From NCBI RefSeq assembly GCF_046097065.1, contig NZ_CP175563.1, positions 2,666,001-2,730,000 of the forward strand: a stretch of 64,000 nucleotides of DNA, read 5' to 3'. The stretch's first letter is position 1. Every line of letters starts with the position of its first letter. The stretch is from Syntrophus buswellii. Its GTDB lineage: Bacteria; Desulfobacterota; Syntrophia; Syntrophales; Syntrophaceae. Both the position numbers and the translations under genes were made by a program. Positions 8,376 through 17,900 of this stretch are shown in pieces. Under the pieces are notes generated by a model that was not told the DNA's origin, ran no database searches, and was given only the letters and a program-made list of their open reading frames with translations.

Positions 8376-9650
8376 ATGGCCCATCTCGACGACATGACCG
8401 GCCGGATGCCGCAGCTCTACCGTGACGGAGAGATCCTTCGCGGCGTCCTGACGCAGCCTGCCATACAGCTGGAGATTCTCGACGAGTTGGGGCGCCTTAT
8501 TGCCCAGAGCCACTGGTTTGATGCGGCCTGGGAGCGGGAGGATGTGGTCCGGCTGGCCCGCCTCCTCGATATTGAAGCCCAGCCCTGGCAGGATACCGAT
8601 GAATTCCGCGCCTGGGTCCATTCCCTCCGAAACGCCTGGCTCCGCCATTCAGGAAGCGTGACCGTCGCCGGCCTTCAGTCCTTTGTGAAAGAATACGTGG
8701 AGCGTTATTCCCGGGCCGTCGCCATCTCGGCCGTCCCGCCCCTCACCCTGTGGACCGATTTCCCCGATCCGTCCGCGGCCGCCTTTGTCGAGAATCCGGG
8801 CCGCAGGAGAATCCTGCCTGCGGGGCCTTCGGCTCTTCAGCCCCTGGCGCTCTTTCCCGTCGTCAATCGCGGCCTCGATCCCGTCCCAATCCGGTTCCTG
8901 CTGCAGAATCTTTCCGGCGCCCCGGAATACGTGCCGCTGATCGCCAACGTGACGACAGGCCAGGCCCTGATCTACAAGGGGACGATCGGTCAGGGGGAAC
9001 GGCTGTGGATCGATATCGCAAAGGACGGCACCGCAACGGGCACCTTCGAGGACCGCGAGGTGAGCGACCGCCTCGTGTCCATCGCCGATTTTTCGCCGGG
9101 GACCCCTTTTGAGAGCAACGCCATCGCCTCCCCCGCCCGGGCGATGACCCTGAACCGGGGGGAAAATACACTCTGGTTCTTCCCCTGCGCCCTTTTCGAC
9201 GAACAGGGGCTGGACCGGTACCTCTCGGCCCTGGCGGCCCTGAACATTTCCCAGGGAGTCTTTGATTCGAGCGCCTTCGATTCGAGCCTCTTCAGCCAGG
9301 ATGCCCTCGTACAGATTTTCGTGGCCTACGAGGAGGCACAACCGGCCAGCTTTTCCATCGAGCTGCCCGCCGGCCTGATGCTCTCCGAAGCAGGGCAGAT
9401 CAAAGAAGCCCTGGAAAAACGGGAAACCCTCGCCTCCTCCCTTCAGGAAGGGGTGGACAAGCTGAAAGCGGCGGGCGTCCAGGGCAAGGTGACGCTTCTG
9501 GAACTGCAGGAAGTCCAGTTCCAGCGGGATTATCTCAAGGACTCCACACCCAAGCGCTTCAAGTCTGCAGGACCGACGGGGACGGACCAGGAACCGGCCA
9601 TCGGGGCCATGTTTGAAAAAACGGGATTAAACTACTCTATTTTCCATTGA
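8376..9650 (+). CDS. gpI-like tail/baseplate protein
   Basis: A 424-residue protein whose first 120 residues match the P2 gpI pattern: acidic start, a MPQLYRDGEILRGVL helix, hydrophobic LEILDELGRLI, and WVHSLRNAWLRHSGSV. The remaining about 300 residues are beta-rich, with a late helical coil (residues about 325-370), so it is longer than P2 gpI and may carry a fibre-attachment region. It follows baseplate J with two bases between them, in the conserved J-I order. It would complete the baseplate wedge and connect to receptor-binding fibres. Confidence 0.7.
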   Translation: MAHLDDMTGRMPQLYRDGEILRGVLTQPAIQLEILDELGRLIAQSHWFDAAWEREDVVRLARLLDIEAQPWQDTDEFRAWVHSLRNAWLRHSGSVTVAGLQSFVKEYVERYSRAVAISAVPPLTLWTDFPDPSAAAFVENPGRRRILPAGPSALQPLALFPVVNRGLDPVPIRFLLQNLSGAPEYVPLIANVTTGQALIYKGTIGQGERLWIDIAKDGTATGTFEDREVSDRLVSIADFSPGTPFESNAIASPARAMTLNRGENTLWFFPCALFDEQGLDRYLSALAALNISQGVFDSSAFDSSLFSQDALVQIFVAYEEAQPASFSIELPAGLMLSEAGQIKEALEKRETLASSLQEGVDKLKAAGVQGKVTLLELQEVQFQRDYLKDSTPKRFKSAGPTGTDQEPAIGAMFEKTGLNYSIFH

Positions 9651-9659
9651 GGGAAGACC

Positions 9660-10160
9660 ATGCAGGGAAAAGTTCGAATGCTCCTTCTGGACGCGCAGGG
9701 GAAACCCCTTGCGGAACGCAGTTCAAAAAACTCGGTGATGCGCGGGGGCGGAGAACTGATCGCCCGCCTCTTCGCCGGGCAGGGATCGCCCATTACCCAC
9801 ATGGCCGTGGGGACCAGCGATGCGGCGACGCCGGACGATTTTTCCCTGGCCGGGTTGAAAAACGAGGCCGTCGGCGAGATCCCGGCCCTGACGGGGGAAA
9901 CCGATGTGGAGCTGGCCGCGACGGCCTTTTCCATCGCGGTCAATGCCGAAAAACGCCTCGTCACGGTGAAGATCCGGGGGACGATGCCCAATGCCTCCGC
10001 CGTGGGCACGATCCGCGAGGCGGGTCTGCTCTCCAAGGGCGAAGGCGGCACGGTCCTCTACAACCGGGTGACCTTTGCGCCGCTGACCAAGGGCAACGAC
10101 CATGAACTGACGCTGTTCTGGGACGTCTCTTTCCCCTACGGCGATCTCCAGTGGTTCTAG
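9660..10160 (+). CDS. Tail fibre-like or fibre-associated protein
   Basis: A 166-residue soluble protein. It reads MQGKVRMLLLDAQGKPL, then GGELIARLFAGQG, followed by repeated strands and ends in LFWDVSFPYGDLQWF. The pattern (N-terminal strand, one helix, then beta sandwich closing on FWDV) is reminiscent of small tail-fibre or collar proteins in phage tails, but no diagnostic motif is present. A GGGAAGACC site lies near the start, and the gene is nine bases after the gpI-like gene. Function is inferred from position. Confidence 0.45.
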   Translation: MQGKVRMLLLDAQGKPLAERSSKNSVMRGGGELIARLFAGQGSPITHMAVGTSDAATPDDFSLAGLKNEAVGEIPALTGETDVELAATAFSIAVNAEKRLVTVKIRGTMPNASAVGTIREAGLLSKGEGGTVLYNRVTFAPLTKGNDHELTLFWDVSFPYGDLQWF

Positions 10161-10216
10161 ACATAAAACAGGAAGGCTTTCTCCGATAAGGAACAGTTTA
10201 AAAAAGGAGTGTCCCT

Positions 10217-11185
10217 ATGGCATCGTTTCAATTCAAAATGACGGGGTTTCCGGCTGCCAACCGCGACGCGGTGATTCAGCTGGTCAACGAATCGACGGGG
10301 AAAACGGTGGAGCGCAAGCCCTTTCTCGACGGGACCCTGACGGTCGCGGACCTCGATGACGGCTACTACCAGATGAAGGTGGTCCATCCGAACCTGGTGA
10401 ATCCCATCGTCCAGAAGCGGATTCGGCTTTTCCCGCAGATCCCCCCCACGGTGGTTCCCATCCCGATTCCCGAAACCCTTTTCAAGGACGCGCCGATCCG
10501 TGATGTCCCCGATGCGGATCTGACGCCGGTACAGCAGGCGGCGGCCACGGTCAAGGGGCAGCTGGGACCCATCGGCAGCAAGACGCCGGGGGAGGCCATC
10601 AAGAGCGCCGACTGGAACCTGCTGGTCAACGGCGTGGCCGATCTCGCCAATGCCGTGGCGCAGCTCACGCAGCTCGTTTCGCCCAGGGGCCACGATCATC
10701 CGGAAATCGGAGAGAAGATCGCCGAGGTCCAGGGCAATATCCGGCGCTTTGCCGAGGCCTTCGGCAAGTCCCTCGTGGAGCTGCAGCGGGAGATCGAGAC
10801 GGAGAACCTGGACCGGAAGGTCGACAATGTCCTCGATGCGGCGGAGGCCTCGCAGGCCATCCGGGACCGGGTCAAGGGGCGGATCAACGAACTCAAGGAT
10901 ATGGTTCAAACCGACACGACGATCTTCACGAACAAGCTGGCCAATGCGGGAAGCTTCCTGCTGACGGAAATCAACGAAATGGCCGTCGCCAAGGGCGACA
11001 AGGCCGGGGAGTTCCTCAATACCGAGTCCGTCAAGAACACCATCGCCGTGGCGACCCAGTATTCCGATACCGGCGCGGTGACCACGACGGAGCAGGAGAT
11101 TTCCACTTATCGCAAGACCACCGCTACGGGCGGAAGCAAGCTGGGAACGCTCGTCGGTGCGGCAAAAGGCGGGGGAGGTAAATAA
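10217..11185 (+). CDS. Unknown CIS structural protein with W-N-LV and HxH module
   Basis: A 322-residue protein with a strong AAAGGAG site. Residues 1-90 look like a beta domain similar to carboxypeptidase-type or transthyretin folds (GFPAANRDAVIQLVNESTG, TVADLDDGYYQMKVV). Residues about 130-165 contain ADWNLLVNGVADL and the histidine motif RGHDHPEI, followed by a long coiled coil (about 165-240) and a beta-rich tail. The W-N-LV plus HxH pair recurs in the next gene, which suggests a shared module. It overlaps the following start by one base (TAATG). A fibre or baseplate-brush role is possible but unproven. Confidence 0.5.
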   Translation: MASFQFKMTGFPAANRDAVIQLVNESTGKTVERKPFLDGTLTVADLDDGYYQMKVVHPNLVNPIVQKRIRLFPQIPPTVVPIPIPETLFKDAPIRDVPDADLTPVQQAAATVKGQLGPIGSKTPGEAIKSADWNLLVNGVADLANAVAQLTQLVSPRGHDHPEIGEKIAEVQGNIRRFAEAFGKSLVELQREIETENLDRKVDNVLDAAEASQAIRDRVKGRINELKDMVQTDTTIFTNKLANAGSFLLTEINEMAVAKGDKAGEFLNTESVKNTIAVATQYSDTGAVTTTEQEISTYRKTTATGGSKLGTLVGAAKGGGGK

Positions 11186-12474
11186 TGGCGACGGCTTCCG
11201 ACCTGGATCGCCTCAAGGCGCTCCTTGAGCTGCTGGGACCCCTTTCTCAGGTCAAGCCGGGACAACCCGTGACGGCTGAGGCCTGGAACACCCTGGTGTC
11301 GGTCCTGATGGAACTGACCCGGAATATCCTGACCCACGAACAGGACGAAACGGTGCCGTCCCACACCCACGAAGAGCAGGTGGCCCTGAGCTGGCTCAAT
11401 GCCCGCCTCCGCTCCCTCGTGGAGAGCGGCCCCCTGGCCGATCCGTCGGCGGTGCGGCGGATGCTGCTGCTGGAGCGCAAGGTGGACGAGGTCGGCGGGC
11501 GCGCCGATGAAGCCCACCGCAATCTCGGCGAAGTCCGGACACGCCTGTCCGAAGTGGCGACCCGGGATCTCGTGCGGGAAGCGACCCTGACCAAGGTGGG
11601 CCTCAAGGTGCAGACCCTGGGCGACGGCCGGGACGATGTCCTGGCCCTGCGGAGAAGTCTCGATACGATCCGGACGGATGTGCAGACGGCCGTCGAGGTG
11701 GCGGAGAAATTCAAAACCGGCGGGGAGATCGCTGATTTCGAAAAGATCCATTCGCGCCTGAGGGCCCTGGAAGTTCTCAAGGAGCGACTGACGATGCCCC
11801 AGGGCGACCTCCTGGACGCGTTAGCGCTGGAGAAACGTCTGACGGAATTGAACAACACCTACGTGACGAAAGAGGAGCTCTCCGAGGTCCTCGGAGGGAA
11901 GCTGCCGGAGAAGGCCATCCCCGACCTGTCCCGGATCAAGGAGGAGCTTTACGACTCCGTGGTGACCGCCGTCCGTGAGGAGCAGGGCAAGAGGGAAGAG
12001 CGCCTCAAAGGGGAACTCCTGGCGGCGATCCCCGATGTCGACGCCGCCGTGGAACGGGGCATCAAGGAGAAGGCCGCAGTCCTGATGAAAGAGGAAATGG
12101 CGCGCCTTCAGAACCAGATCCCGGAACTCATCGAAAAAGGGCTCTCCGGCAAATGGGAAGAGCTGGTAACCCGGAGGATCCAAGAGGTCCTCGCGGAAAC
12201 GAAGACCGAAATCGGCCGGGAAGTGCGGGGGCAGGTCGTGGAGCAGCTGCGGATGGAATACCAGAAGCCCGTCTTCGACGACAACTTCCTGGTCATCAAG
12301 GGCATCGGCGAGGCCTACAACGAAAAGCTCAACCAGGCCGGCATCTTCACCTATACCGACCTGTCCGCCAGAAGCCCCGAAACGGTGGGCCGGATTCTCG
12401 GCCTGACACCGACGCAGGTCATTAAACTTCAGATTGTGGAACAGGCGAAAGAACTGGCCGCAAAAACCCGGTAA
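11185..12474 (+). CDS. Long coiled-coil CIS protein with C-terminal helix-hairpin-helix domain
   Basis: A 429-residue, almost entirely helical protein. Near residues 30-75 it carries AEAWNTLVSVLMELT and the motif SHTHEEQVAL, similar to the module in the preceding gene. Long heptad-like coiled coil follows to about residue 365. The last about 60 residues (FLVIKGIGEAYNEKLNQAG ... TPTQVIKLQIVEQAKEL) resemble a helix-hairpin-helix of the DUF4332 kind, seen in known proteins as a DNA- or protein-binding fold. Its presence in a tail cluster is unusual. The gene is seven bases upstream of the DUF4255 gene. A fibre, tether or sheath-cap role is possible. Confidence 0.5.
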   Translation: MATASDLDRLKALLELLGPLSQVKPGQPVTAEAWNTLVSVLMELTRNILTHEQDETVPSHTHEEQVALSWLNARLRSLVESGPLADPSAVRRMLLLERKVDEVGGRADEAHRNLGEVRTRLSEVATRDLVREATLTKVGLKVQTLGDGRDDVLALRRSLDTIRTDVQTAVEVAEKFKTGGEIADFEKIHSRLRALEVLKERLTMPQGDLLDALALEKRLTELNNTYVTKEELSEVLGGKLPEKAIPDLSRIKEELYDSVVTAVREEQGKREERLKGELLAAIPDVDAAVERGIKEKAAVLMKEEMARLQNQIPELIEKGLSGKWEELVTRRIQEVLAETKTEIGREVRGQVVEQLRMEYQKPVFDDNFLVIKGIGEAYNEKLNQAGIFTYTDLSARSPETVGRILGLTPTQVIKLQIVEQAKELAAKTR

Positions 12475-12480
12475 GCCTTT

Positions 12481-13389
12481 ATGATTACGGATTTCGAACA
12501 GGAACTGGCCGCATATCTGAATACGCACCTGGACGCCCCTTTTGCGGGCCGCGTGTCCGTTTCCGACGGCGACGCCAAGGGCGGCGGGGCTCAGCCCGCG
12601 ATCCTCGTCGGCGTGACCCGGACGGCCTGGCAGCCCGCTGAGATGGGACCCAAACACGGCGAAATCGTCCCCGGCTCGACCGATCTGCGTCGCGTCCTGC
12701 GCCTGATCTGCACTGCCGAGATCGGGGTTTACCCCTCCTCCTCGGGCAAACGCGGCCAGGAGATCTCCGGCATGGAACAGATCGCCTATCTTCTTGACGC
12801 CCCGGAACTCCGGAACGGCAAGGCCTTCGAGAAACCGGGGGACCAGGGATTTATCATCCACTCCCTCCAGGTGACGGGAGGATCGGCCCCCCTGATCTCC
12901 GGAGGCACGGCAGCGACAGGATTGACCCTGGAGGTTCGGGGCTGGTTCTGGCCGAAAGGCAAACCGGGGAAGACCGGCATCGCCATCGCCCGTGTCCGCG
13001 TTCGCGGCGTCGGGCTGACCCTTTCGATTGCCCCTTCTCCGGCGGTGCTCCGAGCGGGCGGCCCCCCTCAGGAATTTTCCCTTTCCCTGCCGGCGATGGG
13101 ACCGCTGGCCGTTACGGAATCCGGCGCCGCCTCGGCAGGGCCCTTCGGAAGGCTTTACTGCGCCCTCCGCACCCGGGACGGCTCCAATCCGCTGGGGACC
13201 CTTTCCGGCGGCGTCGCCGCCCTTGACGGCGGCCGGCTGATCGAACTTACCGGGGAGGAAGCCCTTCTCACCTATACGCCGGGGGCTCAAGCCACGGTGG
13301 AGGATCTCGTGATCGCCCTGGACAACGGGGAATCGGGTGAAGGAATCGAACTGGGCCGGGTGCCCGTTGAAACCGTCGAGGAAATGTGA
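12481..13389 (+). CDS. DUF4255/Pvc16-like eCIS protein
   Basis: A 302-residue protein whose N-terminal about 190 residues fit the DUF4255 family: MITDFEQELAAYLN at the start, ILVGVTRTAW, LICTAEIGVYPSS, then an acidic RGQEISGMEQIAYLLD helix. In eCIS (Afp16/Pvc16) this family caps the tube and sheath end, and it is one of the best hallmarks separating eCIS from phage tails. The C-terminal about 100 residues add an Ig-like beta domain. It ends on TGATG, overlapping the next start codon. The call is from pattern recognition and could be tested with the Pfam DUF4255 model. Confidence 0.68.
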   Translation: MITDFEQELAAYLNTHLDAPFAGRVSVSDGDAKGGGAQPAILVGVTRTAWQPAEMGPKHGEIVPGSTDLRRVLRLICTAEIGVYPSSSGKRGQEISGMEQIAYLLDAPELRNGKAFEKPGDQGFIIHSLQVTGGSAPLISGGTAATGLTLEVRGWFWPKGKPGKTGIAIARVRVRGVGLTLSIAPSPAVLRAGGPPQEFSLSLPAMGPLAVTESGAASAGPFGRLYCALRTRDGSNPLGTLSGGVAALDGGRLIELTGEEALLTYTPGAQATVEDLVIALDNGESGEGIELGRVPVETVEEM

Positions 13390-14963
13390 TGGCCTTCGTT
13401 TCCATCAAAGATGAAGCGAAAAAAATCGTGGGGATCGAGACCACGCCGGTCTATTACGGCAAGGTGGAAGTTCCCCCTGTTGCGTTCTTCGTCGTCCCGC
13501 CCGAAGTAATCTCCCTGTCCGATGAAGGCCACGAGATTGCGGTCTCCTGGAAACCGGCGGAAGGAGCCACGAAGGCGGCTGTCACCTCCGCCTCCCTCAC
13601 GCTGGCGGCGGCTCTGATGAAGCGGCCGGTCAACGCCACCGTCTCCCAGGAAGGCGCTCACCGCGTCCTGAAATTCGGCGCCTCCGTGACCGTCACTCAA
13701 CTCGTCTTTGCGGATCTGAAAATTCCCGCGGAAGGCGAATCGGGAGAAATACACCTGCGGCAGACCTCGGATCTGCCGGCGGATCGGCGCCTCGTCGTCT
13801 CTGCGGCGGATGCCGCGGGGAACTACTACCCCATGGCGACGGCTCCGGCCTCCCCCCAGCGCGAAATGCTCCCGCCACCTGTCGGCACGGCGCAGTTCGC
13901 CTCTTCGACACTGAGCTTTTCAGGCATCAAGACGGACAAGATAAGACTCAGCCTGGTCTCGGGAGGGTTTCCCGAGGACTATGAGCCGAAGGCCTTCGAG
14001 GTCGGATCAATCACCGCCTACGCCGACTTCGGCCCGTCGGACTGCCGGGTGGTCGATGGAGCGGACAAGGCGCTCTGGTCTTTCCCCGGAGAGCTGCCGG
14101 CCACCCTCCCGCCGGCGGAGATCGATCTGAAGATCCCCCTGGAGACGGCCCTGAATGACACGATGGCGAAGGGGGAAGTTCCCGCCGCCTCGTTCCGGAT
14201 TCAAGGCGGCACGGACGGGAAAGTCCAACTCTGGAAGGGGGCCTTTCACGGCCATCTGGCGCATCCCGTTCCCGGCATTACAACCGTGGAACTCGCCGGG
14301 GAAACCTCGCCCCTTCCCTGCTTCGTCACCCTGCCGGCGGAAGCGCCCACTTCGGCAATCGGGGATCTGACCCTCCGCTATTCGGGCATCCGGCTCTCCG
14401 CCGGGTTGAACGACCCCGTACCTGTCCGTGCGGCGTCGGGGACGATTGTCGGAGCGGGGGATGTGGTCCGGCCGCTGCCGTCGGCCCACCTGGAAGGTCT
14501 GCCTCTCGCCCGGATCGGCCTGATCGGTCGAGCGCCGCAGAAATGCGAGCTGGCGGTCCGCCTGGTCCGGATGACCAACGGCATTCCCGCCGAGACGATC
14601 GGCACGGAGACGGTGATGACCGTGGAGCCGTCCCCCTCTTTCAGTCTCGAGTGGTGCACGCCCAAGCGGGTCGAAATCGGCAGCGGCACCGTCGGCCTTG
14701 CGGTCCGCGCCGTCTCCGGACAGTTCTTCTGGGTGAAGGGAAACGAAGATCCTTCGGTGAAGATCGCCCTTTACGACGACAACCCTTCTCTCCAACCGGT
14801 TTTGCTCAACGGGGAGACGCTGGTGCAGGCCGGTGCGGAAGAGATCCATCTTCCTGGATTTTCCTTTCCCACCGCCCCCTTTGCCGGGACATCTCCCCTT
14901 CTGGAGAGCCTCCTCTTTTTAACCGTCGACCTTTCGGATCTCGAACTGAGGTATGACCGATGA
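13389..14963 (+). CDS. Unknown beta-rich CIS-cluster protein
   Basis: A 524-residue protein starting at the ATG overlapping the previous TGA; a GTG three bases upstream is the alternative. No cysteine cluster, membrane segment or signal peptide is seen. It is a chain of beta-sandwich-like segments with Pro/Gly turns, including APTSAIGDLTLRYSG and a C-terminal hydrophobic LLESLLFLTVDLSDLELRY. It overlaps the next gene by four bases (ATGA), so production is coupled to the large helical protein. It could be a fibre or receptor-binding component or an assembly factor. I do not recognise the family. Confidence 0.45.
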   Translation: MAFVSIKDEAKKIVGIETTPVYYGKVEVPPVAFFVVPPEVISLSDEGHEIAVSWKPAEGATKAAVTSASLTLAAALMKRPVNATVSQEGAHRVLKFGASVTVTQLVFADLKIPAEGESGEIHLRQTSDLPADRRLVVSAADAAGNYYPMATAPASPQREMLPPPVGTAQFASSTLSFSGIKTDKIRLSLVSGGFPEDYEPKAFEVGSITAYADFGPSDCRVVDGADKALWSFPGELPATLPPAEIDLKIPLETALNDTMAKGEVPAASFRIQGGTDGKVQLWKGAFHGHLAHPVPGITTVELAGETSPLPCFVTLPAEAPTSAIGDLTLRYSGIRLSAGLNDPVPVRAASGTIVGAGDVVRPLPSAHLEGLPLARIGLIGRAPQKCELAVRLVRMTNGIPAETIGTETVMTVEPSPSFSLEWCTPKRVEIGSGTVGLAVRAVSGQFFWVKGNEDPSVKIALYDDNPSLQPVLLNGETLVQAGAEEIHLPGFSFPTAPFAGTSPLLESLLFLTVDLSDLELRYDR

Positions 14964-17900
14964 GCCTTCTGGACGAGCTGACCAGCCTCGATATTTCAAG
15001 CATCACCAACGCCCGGGGGTCCCTTTCCCTGACCCTGAATTCCGATGCGGTGACAAACCTGATCGGCAACGGGGCCATCTCCACAGCCCTGGGCAGCCTG
15101 GGCGGCGGCATCGGCGCACTGCAGGCCGACATCTCCGAACCGGCTTCACTCCTTCAACCTCTGGTCGAGTCGGTGGTTTCTTTTACCGACGGCTTTTCCG
15201 TCGACTCCCTCCCCCTGGCCGACTACGTCCGGGCGGTCGGCGACGGCGCGGCCCTGATCGTCTCCCTGCTGGAAGGTCTGGACAGCGATCCCCTCAAGCT
15301 GGGCAAGGTGCTGGGCATCTTTTCCGGCGATGCCCTCTCGAAGGCGACCTCCCTTTTCGAGGGCTATACCAGCATGGATCTCTCCAGCCTGGGCCGTTTC
15401 CGCAGCCTGCTGGATACGGTCGAGCGGGGCGTTCCCTCGGATCCCGCCCTTTTCGCCGAACTGGCGATGGACATCCTGGTCCCCATTCCCCGGACGTCCC
15501 TGCAGAGCATCCGCCTCTCCGTCGATGCGGTCCTGGCCAATGCCGGGAGCATCAGCTTCCCCCAGGGACGCAACGCCGGGCTCCTGCTGGCGCTGAACAA
15601 CGTCACGGCGGCAGCCAACGCAGGAGATGCAGTCAGGCTCAATGCGGCCCTGGCGGCCCTGCAGGTGGCGCGGGCAAACACCGTCGCCTCGGTCGGCGCC
15701 GACCTGGAGCGCATCGTGGGGCTCATCGACCGCCTTCCCCTGGATCAGCTGGCGGCCCCCCTCGAAGAGGCGGGAGCGGCCCTGCAGCGGGCGGAAAAGG
15801 GCATCATGGAGTTTTTCAAGATGATCGGCGATTACCTGGATTACGCCAAGGCTTCCGTCAACGAGATGGATGCGGACATGATCCGGGAGATGCTCCTGTG
15901 GCTCAACGCGCTGGTCGAGGACTCCCTGAAGCGCTACATCCGCGACCCCATCGAAGCCCAGATTAAGCGCGCGGAAGATTGGATGCGGGGGCTGCTCAAC
16001 CATATCCCCCTGGCCTCCTACCGAGCCATGATCACGGATTTTCTCCTCTCCATCGCCAAGGCGATCAATGACGCCGATCTGGACAAGCCCGCCCGGAAGG
16101 TGCGCGAACTCCTCAATACGATTGAATCGGCCATCGACCCGGATGCCCTCAAGGCCGAAATCGAAGGCGTCCTGGGCGGAATCGAGGAGGTCTACAAGGG
16201 CGTCCTGGACACGATTCTCAATTCGCTCGAAACGGTGAAAGGCGGCATCGACACGGTTGCGGCGGGGGCCAAGACCGTCCTCGAAAAGGTACTGGAGGCC
16301 CTGAGATCCTTCCGGCAGGTCATGGATGAAATCAAGACGGCCGTGGACAGTCTGGGGATCAAGGAAGCCGCCGATTCCGTCATCGGGACCTTGACCGAAT
16401 TGCGGCAGACGGCGGAACAGCTTCTGTCGGCGCTGCCGCTGCCCGAGTCCCTGCGACCCGCCATCGAACAGTTGATCAGCGCCATTGAGGGCATCGACCT
16501 CGATGAAGTCCTCTCTCCCGTCATGTCGGCGGCTCAGCAGTTCCAGATCCCCGCCTCCGTCGGCGATACAGTGATCCAGGGACTGGCCCGCGCCGCGGAA
16601 CTGATTTCGAACCTCATCCCCGATACCCTCATCGCCGAAATCGAAGCGGAAATCAATGCCTTCCTCGAAGAGCTGAAGAAATTCGATCCGGCGCAGTTCC
16701 TGGGCCAATTGGACGCGTATGTCGACGAGGCCAAGTCCTTTCTGACCGGTCTTGACCCGCGCCCCCTCGTGGAGGAGATCCGCGGTCCTTTTCAAACCGC
16801 CCTCGACGCCATCGACCGGTTTTCCCCCGCGCGTCTTCTGGAACCGGTGGCAGAGGCATACGATTCCCTGCTGGCAAGCATTTCCCTGCCCTCTCCGGAT
16901 TCGGCTCTGGACGCCACCCGCACCGCCCTGAACGGCATCGGCGACTCCGTTGTCAGCGGCATCGCCGGAACCGTAGGCCAGGGGACGGGCGTGCCGACAG
17001 CCGGTTCCTCGTCGTCATCGGGAGGAGCCGTTTCCTCAGCGCCCTCTTCATCATCGTCTTCATCGACGGCGTCGACCAGCGGTCCTCCGCAGCCCGAACC
17101 GAAATTCAAACCGGGCGATGTGCTCCGCATGCTGGGCTATCTGCCGAACAAACTCCGGGAGACCCTTTCCGACCTCGAAGCGGGAGCGGCCGGCGACGCC
17201 CTGGAGGCCGTGGACCGGCTGTGCAGCGGACTGGCCCGTGACCTGCGGAACGTGAAGGCGGCGATCTGGGAGATCGGCGAACGCTTTGAAAGCGAAACCA
17301 ACGCCTTTTTCGCCCCTCTCGCCAAGGCTCAGTTCGAGGCTCAGGTGGCCATTTCCGGAAACTTCTCGGCGGGGTCCTTCAACGTCAGCGGCTCCCTGGC
17401 GGTCGTCGCCGAGGCGGGACCGGGCTCAATGCGGGATGCCCTGGGTCAGGGAGCAATGGCCGTTTCGGATCAGGTCCGGACACGGGCGGCGACCCTCGCG
17501 GCCTCCGTGGGCGTCAAGCTGGAAAAGGCGGCGGACGCCCTGGAACGGTGCAGCCTGAGCGGACTGACCGGCGGTCTGGACAACCTTCTCGCCGCCCTCG
17601 ATGTGGAACCCATCGCCCGGAAACTGGATGACCTCCTCGCCGCCATGATGGCCAAGGTCCCGACCCTGATGGCCTCCCTGGAAGAAGAGCTCAAGGCCTT
17701 TGTCCAGCGTCTCAAGAAAAACCTGACGATGTTCAATCCCGGCTTCCTGGCGCAGAAGTTTCTTGGCCTGATCGATCTCCTCAAGGAGCAGCTCGATCTC
17801 CTGGACCCGCGGCGGCTGGCGGCGGAGCTGGGGGAGATCCACAAGGCCATCCGGGACACGATCGCCGCCTACGACCCCGCCGTCTTTGCCCAGGAGATCT

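Noticed and set aside
15146..16795. 549-residue minus-strand frame opposite the tape-measure candidate
   Set aside because: Composition is that of a reverse-frame shadow; the plus-strand frame is continuous and coupled to neighbours.
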